From: Pyrenopolyporus hunteri
Taxonomy: Eukaryota; Ascomycota; Sordariomycetes; Xylariales; Hypoxylaceae
Reading direction: 5' to 3'
Length of the DNA: 64,000 bases
Assembly: GCA_902806595.1 (NCBI GenBank)
Contig: CADCXC010000011.1
Span: forward strand, 1,550,001-1,614,000
Numbering within the stretch: the first letter of the stretch is position 1; each line of letters opens with the position of its first letter. A program made the position numbers and the translations under genes. Below, piece by piece: positions 13,936 through 25,608 of this stretch. Under the pieces are notes generated by a model, which was not told the origin of the DNA, did not search any database, and was given only the letters and a program-made list of their open reading frames with translations.

Positions 13936-16215
13936 TTGCCAGTATGGTTGTTGCGCTTGCTGACCGGGCGGTTGATACTGTTGTGGAGGTTGGGACGGTT
14001 GAGCAGGAACTGAGGCAGGTGTTGGAGGGACAGACTGTCCGGCATAGCTCAATGTGTGCTGAAGGTTCGGATATGGCGACGGCGCCGCCTCCTGTGGAAC
14101 GCTCGGCGTGTTATGGTCATTGTTCGGCTGTGGATTGTTATAATAATACGCGGCGTTGGGGTCGGCCGCTGGCGTTCCGACCGGCTCGCTAGCTCGGTTA
14201 AGAGGTGTCTGCGGAGAAGGATGAGATACGAGGCCGGGTTGCGATGGCGCGTCGCTTGGTGCGAAATTCGTCTGGTTGGGGTATTGGACCGGCGCGGATG
14301 GACCTTGTTGTTTTGGCCAATTCTCACTTCCTTGGACTGTATGATGTGGATATTGATTTGGTGGCATGGACACCGAGGCCCGCTTATCGTAACCTGTAAA
14401 TGGCTGTTGCGGTCCTTGGGGTATATGTTGGTGATATTGGTTGCTTACGGATTTTCTACCTGGATCTTGAAGCGGTTCACCAGTGTAGAAATTCTCCGCT
14501 GAAGTAGAACTCCTAGCCGCAGTAGTTTCTGTCGAAGGGTATGGACTGGACTGCTGACTGGTATTAGGCAAAGCGTAGCTACCGATGCTGTGCTGGCTAT
14601 AAGCCTTTGAGAGGCGTTCCTCCAACATTCTATCGTAATATCGAACAACAGTAGATAGTTTAGCATGGAGATCAAGAAGTGTATCTGAACTGCGGTTAGT
14701 AAGGAAACAGAATCGAGGACCTTTCGCGCGCCCACTCACCATGTTTGCTCATCGTTTCTCCGTATGTGCGGGCTAACTTTGGTCGTAATGCCCCGATAGA
14801 ATCATAGAGTTCTTGGATCTGTGGCTCCCTTAGGATTGTGCCAGGTGGTTGCGTCTGCAGTCTATCGACCAGCGTTGAGAAGAGATTGATATTTTCAGCT
14901 TCGACTGGGGTGAGCTCATAGTCGTTCTTGGGTAAAAACGGAGCAACTGATGCGCTCTCGTTCTTGCTTGTCTGCTGTTTCAAGGCCGCCGAATGCTTCT
15001 GTTTTTGCTCCTCCATATCTGCTAAAGACGCCGCTATGGCAGCCTTTAGATCTTCATCTTCTTCCTCCGCCGTCGCTGCAGGCGCGGGCGAGTGGCCGTT
15101 AGTCTTCACCTGGGACGCCCGGGGGGTATTATCTGCGGGGGGGACATATCCCTTCGAATGACTTTGAACCTCCTCCAGACTCATCGCTAACGCCTTCTTG
15201 AGATCTTCATCGAAGGCGTCGTCAACTCGAGCGTTCCGGGGCAGCATGGCGGACGAACTGCGATTCTTATGGGGAAAAGAAGGGGTTGTAGGAGAGCGCT
15301 CCTGTCTCCCAAAGCCGCCTTTGTTGGATCTATCTGTCAATTTAGCGTAGCAGCCGTCGTCAACTCGTACTGGCTGCAAAATGCCCAGATGCGGCAGAGG
15401 AAGCGTCTTGGTAGAACATTGCTGATCGAAACAGTTACCGCAGTTGCGGCAATGGTGTTTACGGTTCGTAAAGGTAAACGGGGTACGGCACCGCATACAG
15501 ACGTCGGAGTCCGTCCACTCCGGGGGCTGTCATGAACCGGTTAGCCTTGTGCGGACGAGTGGCAAACAGAAGTGCCCGGGACCATGCAATACTCACGGCG
15601 CTGCTGTCGATCATGCTGCTTGCTACGGTTGTCCTAGGAGGGAACTGGAAGCCCTCTTTTTGCAAGGCTCTGTACGTCTCGTCTATATACCTTAGGTCAT
15701 AGCGCCCTTCGGTGGCGGCGGCCCACGACTGTATCAGCTCTAGGATCTTGGCTCGGACCTCGACATTCACAGCGGCGGGCCCAACCGCGTGAAGCAGGGA
15801 CACTAGGTTATCCATAAACTCTCGAGAGGCAATCTCTACAAGGAAATGCGAGCCGCCATTCTTGACGCAAGTATCCGTCAACTATGCCACACGTCAGCAC
15901 TTGGACGAAAGCCGTGCGGAACTCTCGGTTCGGTCAGGGGGGGCGGTCGTACATTCAGCGCGCTCAGCTGGGTGTTTGGGTTTTTGTTGCCGATGCGGCG
16001 CTTCAGCGAGCGCATCGCTTCCTTAGGTTGTACCGTCTTGGATCGAATGACATCGGAAATCTCGAGGTTGAGGGGAATGTCCTCTCTGGGTCATAGCATT
16101 AGCGATCTCAGACGTCAAAACAATCGCGGAATACGTACAAACTGCTTCCTGTCGCTTTCTCGATCTGATCGTCTAAGGCGCTGTTGGCCGAAGACGACCA
16201 CCAGCTTCCCATCAT
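13762..16215 (-). CDS. VPS27: ESCRT-0 subunit Vps27 (VHS, FYVE, UIM)
   Basis: Vps27 binds ubiquitinated cargo and PI3P on endosomes and starts multivesicular-body sorting. I read five exons, 16215-16139, 16085-15953, 15881-15597, 15526-14740 and 14684-13762, giving 734 residues with consistent phases and clean splice sites. The VHS domain (about 8-150) includes [14 protein letters not shown] and [10 protein letters not shown]. The FYVE finger (about 166-228) has [14 protein letters not shown] and RVDDGC. Two ubiquitin-interacting motifs follow (about 271-286, [10 protein letters not shown], and 320-340, [10 protein letters not shown]). The C-terminal half is low complexity, with a poly-Gln tract, and ends in a clathrin-box-like LIDL. 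The start MMGSWWSSS at 16215 is chosen because it opens directly into the VHS helix. The gene is divergent from DOA4, which acts in the same pathway. Confidence 0.95.
13888..13940 (-). repeat. CAG/CAA repeat coding for poly-Gln in Vps27
   Basis: An interrupted CTG/TTG run on the + strand encodes about 17 glutamines with one His interruption near the Vps27 C-terminus. Such tracts are often length-polymorphic. Confidence 0.9.
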
Positions 16216-17481
16216 CTTGTGCGAAAGGTTTAAGGCCGTTACAATAATGGAGCGGTAGTTGCAGATACGATGCGGATAGGAAAAGAGGGATGAGTCTATT
16301 TGGCTGCCTGATTAGAAGCAAATTGCGTGGCTACACATCGAGATGTTTTACATCAGTGATACCGGATGAAGATATTGTAATAGATAGGCAGGTAGTTAGT
16401 TATGTATGTAGGCTAGGTTAGGTACTTTCGGTAGGCAGATGAATTATGTACGAGCCTCGATGTTGATACCATACGTTCTTATGCATGCATTACATGGGAC
16501 GCGATTACCATTACGATACCCTACGCAGGCCGCCATGGCTGGAAGCGTGGAGCTGCTAAAAGGTACCTTTATGAATGTATCATAGGTACCTACCTAGGTA
16601 AGCATGTACATAACGTGGGGTGGTGATGAACGTGTGTACCTACGCATATGTACGATTGCTGCCGGAGACCCATGTACTGCCAGTAGATCACATGGTAGGT
16701 ATACTTTGATAGGTACATGTATGTACTATATAGGTAGCCGGGCTGATGATTGGAGCGCCACATTCGCCTGACAACCCCTCAAGGATGGAAGCTACACTGC
16801 TACGTAATTGGCCTTGCCGCCTCATTACACCTGTGCACCTTATATATACGCAGATATGTACCTATATATGTACCTATTGAAGAGCATGTGGGCAGTTTAG
16901 CGCCCTCCGACATTTAGCGGCCAATCTTATTATGTAACGCACGGGTTTGGAGACTGGATGACATGGGTGTGGGTCTGCATACGTACAATTGTAGATCTAC
17001 TCAGAATACTTCGTACAATTAATTCACTTCACGCTCCATCTTTCGCCGACATCTTCACCACAATACACCGTCCAAACACACCACGGCTCTCGCAGATGCC
17101 ATATACGCGTTCAACCAACCGGCCGATAGGTCAACTTCTTCTTTTTATTTATACCCAGAGGTTTTATCAATAGGCCAATTCTCCCCATTGTGTATCCAAT
17201 GCCCTTTTACTCGCTCCGTCTTTTATTCCCAGAGTTCTTTTAGCCTTCCGTTCTCGTCTTTTCTCGCACCCTTTGAACCTCTAGCGTCGCGCCGTTCACA
17301 GATCCTGTCTTTCTCTGAAAGGATGCCACTTCATTCCAGTAACCGTCCTCGGCATAATAGCGGTACATAAGGGTCTCCTCTCCTTCGGTCACGGCTCCGC
17401 CTCACCAACTGTCACGCTGGTTCCGATTCGCGAGTCTTCTGATCTGAGTTCGGATGAGTTAAACACCGAACGGATAATAGC
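16216..17481. promoter_or_regulatory. Shared divergent promoter region of VPS27 and DOA4
   Basis: About 1.27 kb between the two divergent start codons. It carries many GGTA/TACC motifs at 16,375-16,740 and a pyrimidine-richer part next to DOA4 (17,160-17,420). An ACGCGT hexamer lies near 17,103. No gene is seen; short frames here are not coding-like. Confidence 0.5.
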
Positions 17482-20400
17482 ATGAGTTCTGTCGCTTTCA
17501 CAAGACCATCACTTCCTCCTGCAGTTGGTGCGCGCGGTACGATGACCTCCAGCACAAGCAGTGGCCGTGGGGGCGCGGCGAAGGAGGGCAGTGCGCGTTC
17601 ATTCGGTGGCAGCTCAGGTGCAGGGAAAGCACCCCTTCGCCATATAGACGACATCGTATCAGTTGTCGTCGACATCGACCCCCATACCCCGCTACGGAAG
17701 CTGCTCGATATTGGTGATGCACACATGAAACAGGCGATAACATTTCGAGACTTCCGTCGTCCGGATCTAGCATTACAGGAATATATTAAAGCATTCACGA
17801 TTGCCGTCGACAAAGTGCCTGCGCACAAAGATTATCCCTCTATGGCATCGGACCGCGGGGACTTGAATCGATTGTATAGTTCTCTCAAGGCGAGAATAAC
17901 TACCAATGGCGCCGTTTTCGACGAGATTAAGGAGGATATCAAAGAGGATAATCGACGAAGCGGTGTGCAGCCGACTACCTCTGTTAAGCGCTCCCACGAT
18001 TCCAGCATACCAGAACATCGTGCCAAAGATTCTATAGGTCACCAAAAGAATGGACTCAAGCTCGACACTGATATTGCGAATGGAGATAGCATTGCAGCCA
18101 AAGTTGGGAGCAATGGGAGTACAGGTCGCAAGCCGAAGCCGGTGGTGCAGCCAAAGCCGCAAGCGCTACACGGAAATGCCATTAAACAGACGCCGAAGTC
18201 GCCTGCAGAAGATCTCTACAGCCGGTTTGCCCGGTTGCGTGATCACCAAAGGACTCAGTCAGTCGAGTCCAAAGAGGTCCCTGCAGACGAGGCATCGTAT
18301 TTAGTCGATGGATCCATGCCTGCTATGCCAAAACTCCCGGAAGCAATTTACAGCCCTGCGAGGGGAACCGTAACCAGCGAGATCGCCAACCTCCCGTCTA
18401 GCACTCCTCGCGGTATGTTTAGTAGGACGAACTCGATCACATCGGCCCCTAGTGCCTCGGCTAGGATATCGACAGAAAATGCAATTAGGGTCTTTGGTAG
18501 AGAACAATTCGCCGCGGCTCACAATTACCGAGTCCCCATACCATCGCAAAAGCCAAGGGAAGTGCGAATTCCAGACGGGGAGACTATTACGCCCAATGAG
18601 CTCGCGAATCTCATAGATCAGTATCCAAACGTTGATATTCTGGTCATCGACGTCCGGGAGCGCGAGTATTTTGACGAGGGTCATATCAGATCGGCTAAGA
18701 CGATTTGTATCGAGCCGGAGATTCTCATGCGAGAGAACATTTCAGCAGAGGATATTGCTGATAGCATGGTCCTCGCACCCTCGAGCGAGAGGCTTGCGAT
18801 CGAGCAACGCGACAAGGTTGACTTGGTAGTCATCTACGACGAGGACAGCACTTCAATACCGTCTAGGATAACCGGAAATGCCTTGGAAATGGTTTTGTAC
18901 AATATACGACAAGCTCTGTCATATTATAGCTATAGTAGGCCGCTCAAGGATGTCCCAAAACTGCTAGCGGGCGGCCTGAACTCGTGGGTGGACGAATTTG
19001 GAGAGAGATCTCTCGAGACTTCGGATACGGCATCGGATCCCCCACCCCTGACTATGACTTCGGGGCGAGGAAACGTTGGCGGAAGGCGGTTGCGAAACAA
19101 AACCAGAACAAAGACCCTAAGCCAAAACGAGATTGATCAGTTCGAAGATATTATCAAAGAAGATCAAACAGGGCTTTCTGCGTTCGATTATGTTAAATCT
19201 AGGGAAGATTTCATCCGCCGTTATCCGAGCATAACTGGTGCCCCTGAATCCATGACTTCTCCGGTTCAAGAGGCATTTCCTAACGGACACGGACGAGGCT
19301 CTCAGGAAGAGGACTTTTTAGCCGGCGTAGGGCCCGCTCCTCCTAGGCGGCCAGCACCTGCTATCCCGAGGACAAGATACAGTGGCTTAGAGTCTAGGGA
19401 CGACGAGTCGAGCGCCGGTGGCCTTGCCATGGTTTCGTCTACTAGTACAGCGCCGGCCATTCGGCGACCACTAACAGGGCTCTGGAGCGGCGGAAACTCA
19501 TGTTATTGCAATTCTACCATACAGGTATTCCTTGCCTCGCCTGGGCTCATTAACGACATCCTACAACCCGACTGGCCCGAAAAATGGCGCGTGAGCACCG
19601 GGACAGAGCCTTCCCGGCCTCAACTACTAGCCAAGATCTTCAAAAATCTATTGCAATGGCTGCACAAGAAACAATTCGAACAGATGAAGGCCACAACACT
19701 GATGGTATGTGCCCCCCCCCCCCCCCCTTCTTTTAATATTCTCTGATTCCATGCTTACAAGTATACCAGCACTACATGCGCTCTATCCACGAGGGATACA
19801 CGATCGAAACCGGGGAACTAATTAAACTAGGCGATTCAAATCAGCACGACGTCGACGAGGTGACATCCTTCTTCTTCGACCAACTTGCTGCCGAAACCAA
19901 CGTGACAGCTCGTTACTCTTACATTAAAGAAATTACTGTACCATCAGGAACAAACCCCATCACTACCTACATGGTCAAAACGTTTTGGTCATGGTGGCGG
20001 GCAAATTCAGCACATACCTTCATCGATTATCACTTCGCTTCCCTTGGAGTAGTTGAAAGAACCTGCCTCGAATGTGGTAAGGTAGTCTACAATGCTGACC
20101 AGAACCGGACGTACTACGTGGTGCCCCAGTCACAGGGAAGTCGGATTGAATTGGAGGCCCTATTTAAGAATTATTGGGGAACCGAAACGGTGGAGTTGAA
20201 GTGCTCTTCGTGCAACCCCCAAAACCCGCCGAACCGACACTTTAGATCTAGAAATAGGTTAGCGAAGCTCCCTCGCTTGCTGCGGGTGTACATTAGGAGA
20301 CAGTTTGGCGTCGGCGACAAGGATTCCACTCCTGTCGTCTTCCCTTTCGAGCTTGATCTCGGCGAGTACTCTTGGAACGAATCTCTGCGGGCCGAAGCTG

Positions 20401-20699
20401 GTGCAATCCTAGGCCACGAATTCAAAGATGGCTTCGTAGGCTCCACAGAGTACGAGCTCTACGCCATACAGGTCCACCGCGGCCGTGTCGCAACCTCGGG
20501 CCACTACTGGTCCTTCGTCAAGGGCCCCGGCAAACGCGAAACCTGGATCCTGTGCAACGATACCGAGGTCAGAGCCTACAGCGGCTCGTCGTGGACCAAC
20601 GAGCTTCGGAAACTATACGATTGCCCCAACAACGAGACCCCGGTCCAGCTATTCTACAAACGCAGCGATATACCGTACGATTGGGAGACGCAGTCTTAG
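17482..20699 (+). CDS. DOA4: Doa4/Ubp-type ubiquitin-specific protease with rhodanese domain
   Basis: A USP-family deubiquitinase that probably recovers ubiquitin from endosomal cargo before it enters the vacuole. Exons 17482-19704 and 19770-20699 give 1,050 residues. Residues about 55-135 resemble the MIT/USP8-dimer helices. A rhodanese-like domain spans about 370-510, with YDEDS where active rhodaneses carry Cys, so it is probably non-catalytic as in Doa4. The USP domain runs from about 667. It has the Cys box GLWSGGNSCYCNS (Cys674), a CLEC/CSSC zinc ribbon, a His box with SGHYWSF (His986) and the CND acid/amide box. The Cys box differs from the usual GLxNxGNTCYMNS: the Asn five residues before the Cys is Ser. 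The single 65-base intron has a long C run. The specific assignment to Doa4 rests on the MIT-rhodanese-USP order. Confidence 0.92.
19712..19727 (+). repeat. 16-base poly-C run in the DOA4 intron
   Basis: A homopolymer of 16 C begins seven bases into the only DOA4 intron, right after the GTATGTG donor. Confidence 0.9.
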
Positions 20700-21951
20700 C
20701 AAGCCTTATCCCCATTGCAGATGTATAGACGATATTAAGCTCTCCCCCCAATCCCCCTTGTCGCGTTGATATACCCATTGAGGATGCGAAGCGTTGTGGG
20801 GGGTGGGGAAAGATGAGGAAGGGGGCGGTCACGATAGCACAGGCCGGGGGCATGAGTAGGAGTAGGAGTAGGGGGGTTCACGTTATGAGGAATCATAGAA
20901 GACATAACATACTTGTTTAGCAGTTGCTATTAGCACGCGCCCTCGCGCGCAAGAGAGAGCTAGCGTATGTGACTTTACGTACCTAGGTACGTACGTACGT
21001 GCTTAGCTACATTAACTACGAAATTTTCAAGAAATGGCTTAGATTGGTATCGTCTTTGAGTCAAGCCAGCAAGTAAGCAAGAACCAAATAACTAGGTACC
21101 TACCTAAGCATTCTAATCAGGAGTTTTACGGAGAGTGAACGGCGCTTGATATCAAAGGTTCTCTGTTCTCTTCTCTTTAGGTTCCCCTTCCAATTCTTTC
21201 CTTTCATGTTCTTTTTCCCGTGTCTTAGTTTCGTCGACCTATGTCCTACTAGATACCTCTTGATTCAATATGAGCTGAAGATTACCCACACAATGAAGTT
21301 CCGTTTTTATAAATATTATCCGGTTATTTACTGCTCTATCCGCCGGTCTGGTAGCCCCCTCGTAGTTTTGTGCCTGCTAAAGTAGACTGGTCCCCGAAGG
21401 TGATGTTCATGTATTCAGTGGTACCTACCTACCTGTAGGCACATTTGCCTCAAAGCAGTGCTTTGGGGGGTTCTAAGCCAGCTTTCGCGAGTTATGAAAG
21501 CTGCGGGTATCGTGGCACCGTTTTGTTGCAAGTTGATATTGTTTTCAGCTAGGAAGACCAAGTTCGAGTATAGGTAGGTCGTAACTATGCATAAAACTCA
21601 TCCTTTCAAACAAGTTAAGCTCAACGGCCGAGGGCGTATTAAACAGGCTAGAATTCAAGAGGCATTGAGACAAGATTCATAAAGTAGGTAGTTCATCTCT
21701 TCTCTCCGGGGTATCCCTATCTGACCTTCTTTCGCCCGAACAACATTCTTTAAACTACTCCATTCCGAGTAGTGAGAACAAACGAATAGAAAAAGCTTGA
21801 TATCTTCTATAAAGCTAAGCACCGAGTACATGGATCGTGGAACGCAACAGTAATATTTTACAGCGACGAGCTCGAAACCCGCAAAAGCCCGCCATCACTC
21901 AACGCCCGGCTAGGTAGGTAGACAAGATCATTCCGCTATTGTAACGCATTA
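20700..21951. other. Convergent 3' region of DOA4 and FAA1, no gene seen
   Basis: About 1.25 kb between two converging genes. It contains GGAGTA repeats (20,850-20,875), a GTAC/CCTAGG palindrome (20,977-20,992) and several TACCTACC stretches (21,095 and 21,420). The 79-codon frame at 21,146-21,385 has no coding character. Confidence 0.6.
20977..20992. repeat. Perfect palindrome ACGTACCTAGGTACGT
   Basis: A 16-base perfect palindrome followed by two more ACGT units. The same 16-mer with the same right flank is found at 52,029-52,044. Confidence 0.85.
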
Positions 21952-24198
21952 TTAACCCGTTCGTTTGAAACATTCGTCGATTTGCTTCTTGTAGGCGTTC
22001 TTCAGCGCCCTTCGGTTCACCTTTTGTGTTGCCGTAACGAGGCCCTGTTAAATTTGTCAGCGATTCTCTTACTGACCCGTCACAAAACTCTAGTCGGTAG
22101 GCTGGGATTGTGGGAAGTAAAATGGCAGCGGATAAGACTTACACTTGCGGGCGTCCATTCCTCGTCAACGACCACAACGCCAACGACCATCTCGAGTCCA
22201 GTCAACCCGGCCTTCTTGCCTACGGCGATCAAGTCCTTATGGACAGCGTCGAGTACCTTCGGATCTGTGTGCATGTGCGCGTGGTCGACACCGAGCCTCT
22301 TCGCCAAGTCGGCGAGTGGTTTCTCGTTCGGGCTAATAACGGCAATCGCCCGCGGGTGATCGCTATCTCCGTAGACCATGAGGTTGTGGACATACTCGCT
22401 ACCACGGTAGACCGCCTCGAGCTTCTCCAATGCGATATATTCACCGCCCTGCATTTTGACGAGGTTTTTCACGCGATCAATAATCTTGATATGGCCAACC
22501 GCATTGATCTCGCCGATGTCGCCCGTCCGGAACCATCCGTCCGAAGTGAACGCCTTCTCGGTTTCCTCTGGGTTCTTGTAATATTCCTTGCAGACTGGTA
22601 GGCCTCGGAGCAGAATCTCGCCCTGCGGGGGATTGCTCTTCGCGTCGTAGCCTAAATCGGGTATACTGACAAGCTTGATCTCTAGAGAGGCGGGGACGGG
22701 GCCGATGGCGTCCCGGGTCCATTGTAACGGGCTGCCCAAAGCACCGTTGGCGCATGTTTCCGTTAGACCGTAGCCCGTGATCATCGGCGCGAGCACCAAA
22801 CTCATAAACTGCCTGGTTCCGTCCGAGATGCCGCTGGCGCCGTTGAAAAGGAATCTGACCCTTCCACCTGTCATATCACGGACTTTCTTGAACACTACGG
22901 CGTCTAATATCCCACTACCAGGTAGACCGGCCGCCACAAGCATGCTTTTGAGGTTGTAAGCACCCCAGAAGAGGTTTCGGGTTATGATGCCGCCAGAGTT
23001 GACGCGGGATTCTATGCCCTTCCTGATAGTTTCCCATATCTGAGGTACGCCAACCATGACGGTGGGTGCAAGCTCGCGCATGTCGCCAGCACAGTTGCGC
23101 GTCGAGGAATCGGCCAACGTGCGCGGAGACCCGTAGCCTAATGTGCCGCCCATGAACATTACAAGGTTCTCTACGGCCATCTCCAAGATGTGTGCAAGAG
23201 GGAGGTAAGCGAGGATGACATCCCTGTGGGAAACGGTCTCGGCGACAACGGTGTGGAGGCCAGTGATGCCCGCTACAATGCCTTCGTGAGTGATCGGGAC
23301 ACCTTTTGGCGGCCCCGAAGAACCTGAAGTGTACATAATGCAACACATATCCGTGGGCTTTGGCGGAACTGGGTCTATAGGATTCTCTTCGCCAAGGGCG
23401 ATTAAATCGGAGTAGGAGACTATGGTGAGGCGCTCATTTGAGGTCTTGAAGTCGGCTAATTCCTTGTCGGAGATAGGGATGTTGCTCGTGTCATTATATA
23501 TTAAGTACTTGACGTCTTTCGCATTTTTCAAAGGGCGACTAGCGGTTTTGAGCAGGTGAGGATCGGTGTACATGGCTTTCGCGTTGGTCTGTGTCAGCGA
23601 ATACTCGACAGCATCAGCGCCGAGGGTGTCGTATGCGGTTGCGATCGTGATGGATTGGGAAGCGCAGCCGTGAGCCGTACATAGCCAGTTGGCGCTGCAG
23701 GTAGGATTAACTTTAGACGAATTTTCTATAGGGAATCGATGTGATTTACCTTGTTGTTGCGAAAATATGCAAGACGTCTCCCGGTTCGAGGCCCAGCTTC
23801 CTCAAACCAGCACCGACGCGCAGTGCCCGAGTCTTGTATTCATTGTAGGTAAGAAACGAGTACGGAGTGAGCTCGAAGTAGGTCCACTCCTTGTCGACCT
23901 GCTTCTTGACCCCATCGACGATCTTTGGGACTTTCTTGATCTCGGTGTGTGTTTTGATGAGCTTACGAGAACCCAGAGCTGGCTTATCTTGGTGCTTGTT
24001 CGCGCTATCTATTAATATGTCGTATGTGGTGGCGATGTGCGATGCGGGACGGGTGATGAGCTCGTCTTTAGCCTTGAAATGCCTGTATGGCTTCGTCTCA
24101 CCCTCGACCTCTTCGGCGCCCGGCGATTCGACCATGAAAGGGGGCTTCTGGACCATATAGAGCGGAAGGACGCCCTCGAATTGAGTTGGGAGGTCCAT
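21952..24198 (-). CDS. FAA1: Long-chain fatty acid-CoA ligase (Faa1/Faa4 type)
   Basis: Activates long-chain fatty acids to acyl-CoA with ATP, feeding lipid synthesis, protein acylation and beta-oxidation. Exons 24198-23750, 23694-22143 and 22044-21952 give 697 residues, the usual length for the family. Visible AMP-binding motifs are YTSGSSGPPKG (about 271-281), GYGLTET, DGWFRTGDIG and the hinge/lysine region KNLVKMQGGEY. The N-terminal part matches the Faa1/Faa4 group (ATTYDILIDSA, FLTYNEYKTRALRVGAGLR). The last small exon restores the conserved end GLVTATQKVNRR. The protein ends KRTG with no peroxisomal SKL signal, suggesting the cytosol, ER or lipid-droplet form. Faa1 versus Faa4 cannot be separated here. 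Confidence 0.93.
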
Positions 24199-25608
24199 AA
24201 TTAAGGTGGAAACTTGAATGTGATGTCAAGAGTCAGGAACAGGAGCAGGGATAAGGACGTGTTGTGTTGACTCTTGGGACGGAGGGAAAAAAAAGAGGGA
24301 AGTTGAGTTTGGAGTCGGAGCTTGAGGAAACCTTGGAAAAGCTGCACCTCGAGCTTAATATTTTAACGTTGGATCTCCGAACTTTATTAACGAAGCAGGT
24401 AACAACGTCAGCGGGGCAACTGCTACATGTAACTAAGGCGGTTCAGGTAGTGACCTGTACCTCAGTACCATACAATATATGACGGAGCTTCAATTACATG
24501 TTTGTGAGGATCCACCAGCTAGGGTGTAGCTGAATAATCCAGTTCTTTATTAGAATGCCGAGGAATGTAAGCTTTACGGGACCTAGGCATATCAGTTTTT
24601 ACATGATAATTTTTTTCGGGGCGGATCTGTAATTAGAAGTTCAAATCTGCGGCATTATATCCATGGATGGACATACCGAGTTGGCTACAAACGTTTCTAC
24701 ATTTACGAGATGGGCTATTATGGACCACCGGTCAAGCCCGTACCTCGGTTCGCAAAGATCGATTTCGATCGTATATATCCTATTCGGTGTAACCACAGGT
24801 GAAAGGATACATGTCATTGTTTGCTTTGCTGCTGGGTTCTGGGCATATTACGGCTGGGTTCGATATTGCAACGCCTTCATTATTCCCTTTACTTACCATG
24901 CACGTATAGCGGAACATTGGAGGCACCAGGGTTACATCCAAAACAAGATACACGTCAATATTGATATAAATCAACAACCTACGGATTATATCCTTTTGAG
25001 TATCTCATAGGTTAGGCGCCTACTTTGTTATTTGCGTGTGGTTCGGGTAAGCATGTAGTCTCCGACGGCCGAGACTTAGGACGCGAGGTTTGAATGTGCA
25101 GACATGCATAATAAATGACACATACATGAAATATGTACCCATAATTTTGGAGAAATAGAAATATAACTCAATTGGAGAATATGGGCATGTACATGTAAAC
25201 TTGGTAGGTACCTAGGTACCTAGCTAAAGTGATAAGCAGGTACATAGTTACAACGCATGTAGACACCACATATGCTGTACTTTCCTGATAAGATAAAAGC
25301 TATAGTGGGGAATCTAGGTTAGGTAAGCACTGAACGGTCCTGTACAACGGCACCGCAGCTGGGCGGCAAGTGGCTTGTCGGCGTGGTGAATTTTCCGACT
25401 TTGTAAAGTGTGGGGCTAGATCTTTTAGAATTTCAGAATTTCGAAGATAGGTACCACTTCGTACCGCCAGGCAAGGCAGCACTCTTCGTAGTAAACAGCT
25501 TCAGATCACGGTGCATTTTGTCGATATATCGGGCGGAGAAGCTACGCACTGACGGGACACTATCCACCATAGCAGAATAAGCTCTCCTGAGCTGCAAACC
25601 CCGACAAA
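24199..25608. promoter_or_regulatory. Divergent promoter region of FAA1 and CCT5
   Basis: About 1.4 kb. It holds GGTA/CCTAGG motifs at 25,200-25,225 and a GAA/TTC-alternating stretch at 25,426-25,446 that resembles an off-register heat-shock element. An ATG-started frame of 115 codons (24,663-25,010, +) gives a protein I do not recognise, without an intron or domain to support it. Confidence 0.45.

Noticed and set aside
13827..14502. Long + strand frames opposite VPS27
   Set aside because: They are the complement of the Gln/Pro-rich VPS27 tail; the minus strand carries the FYVE/VHS protein.
24663..25010. 115-codon ATG frame between FAA1 and CCT5
   Set aside because: No recognisable family or splice context, and it lies in a promoter region; kept only as a remark.
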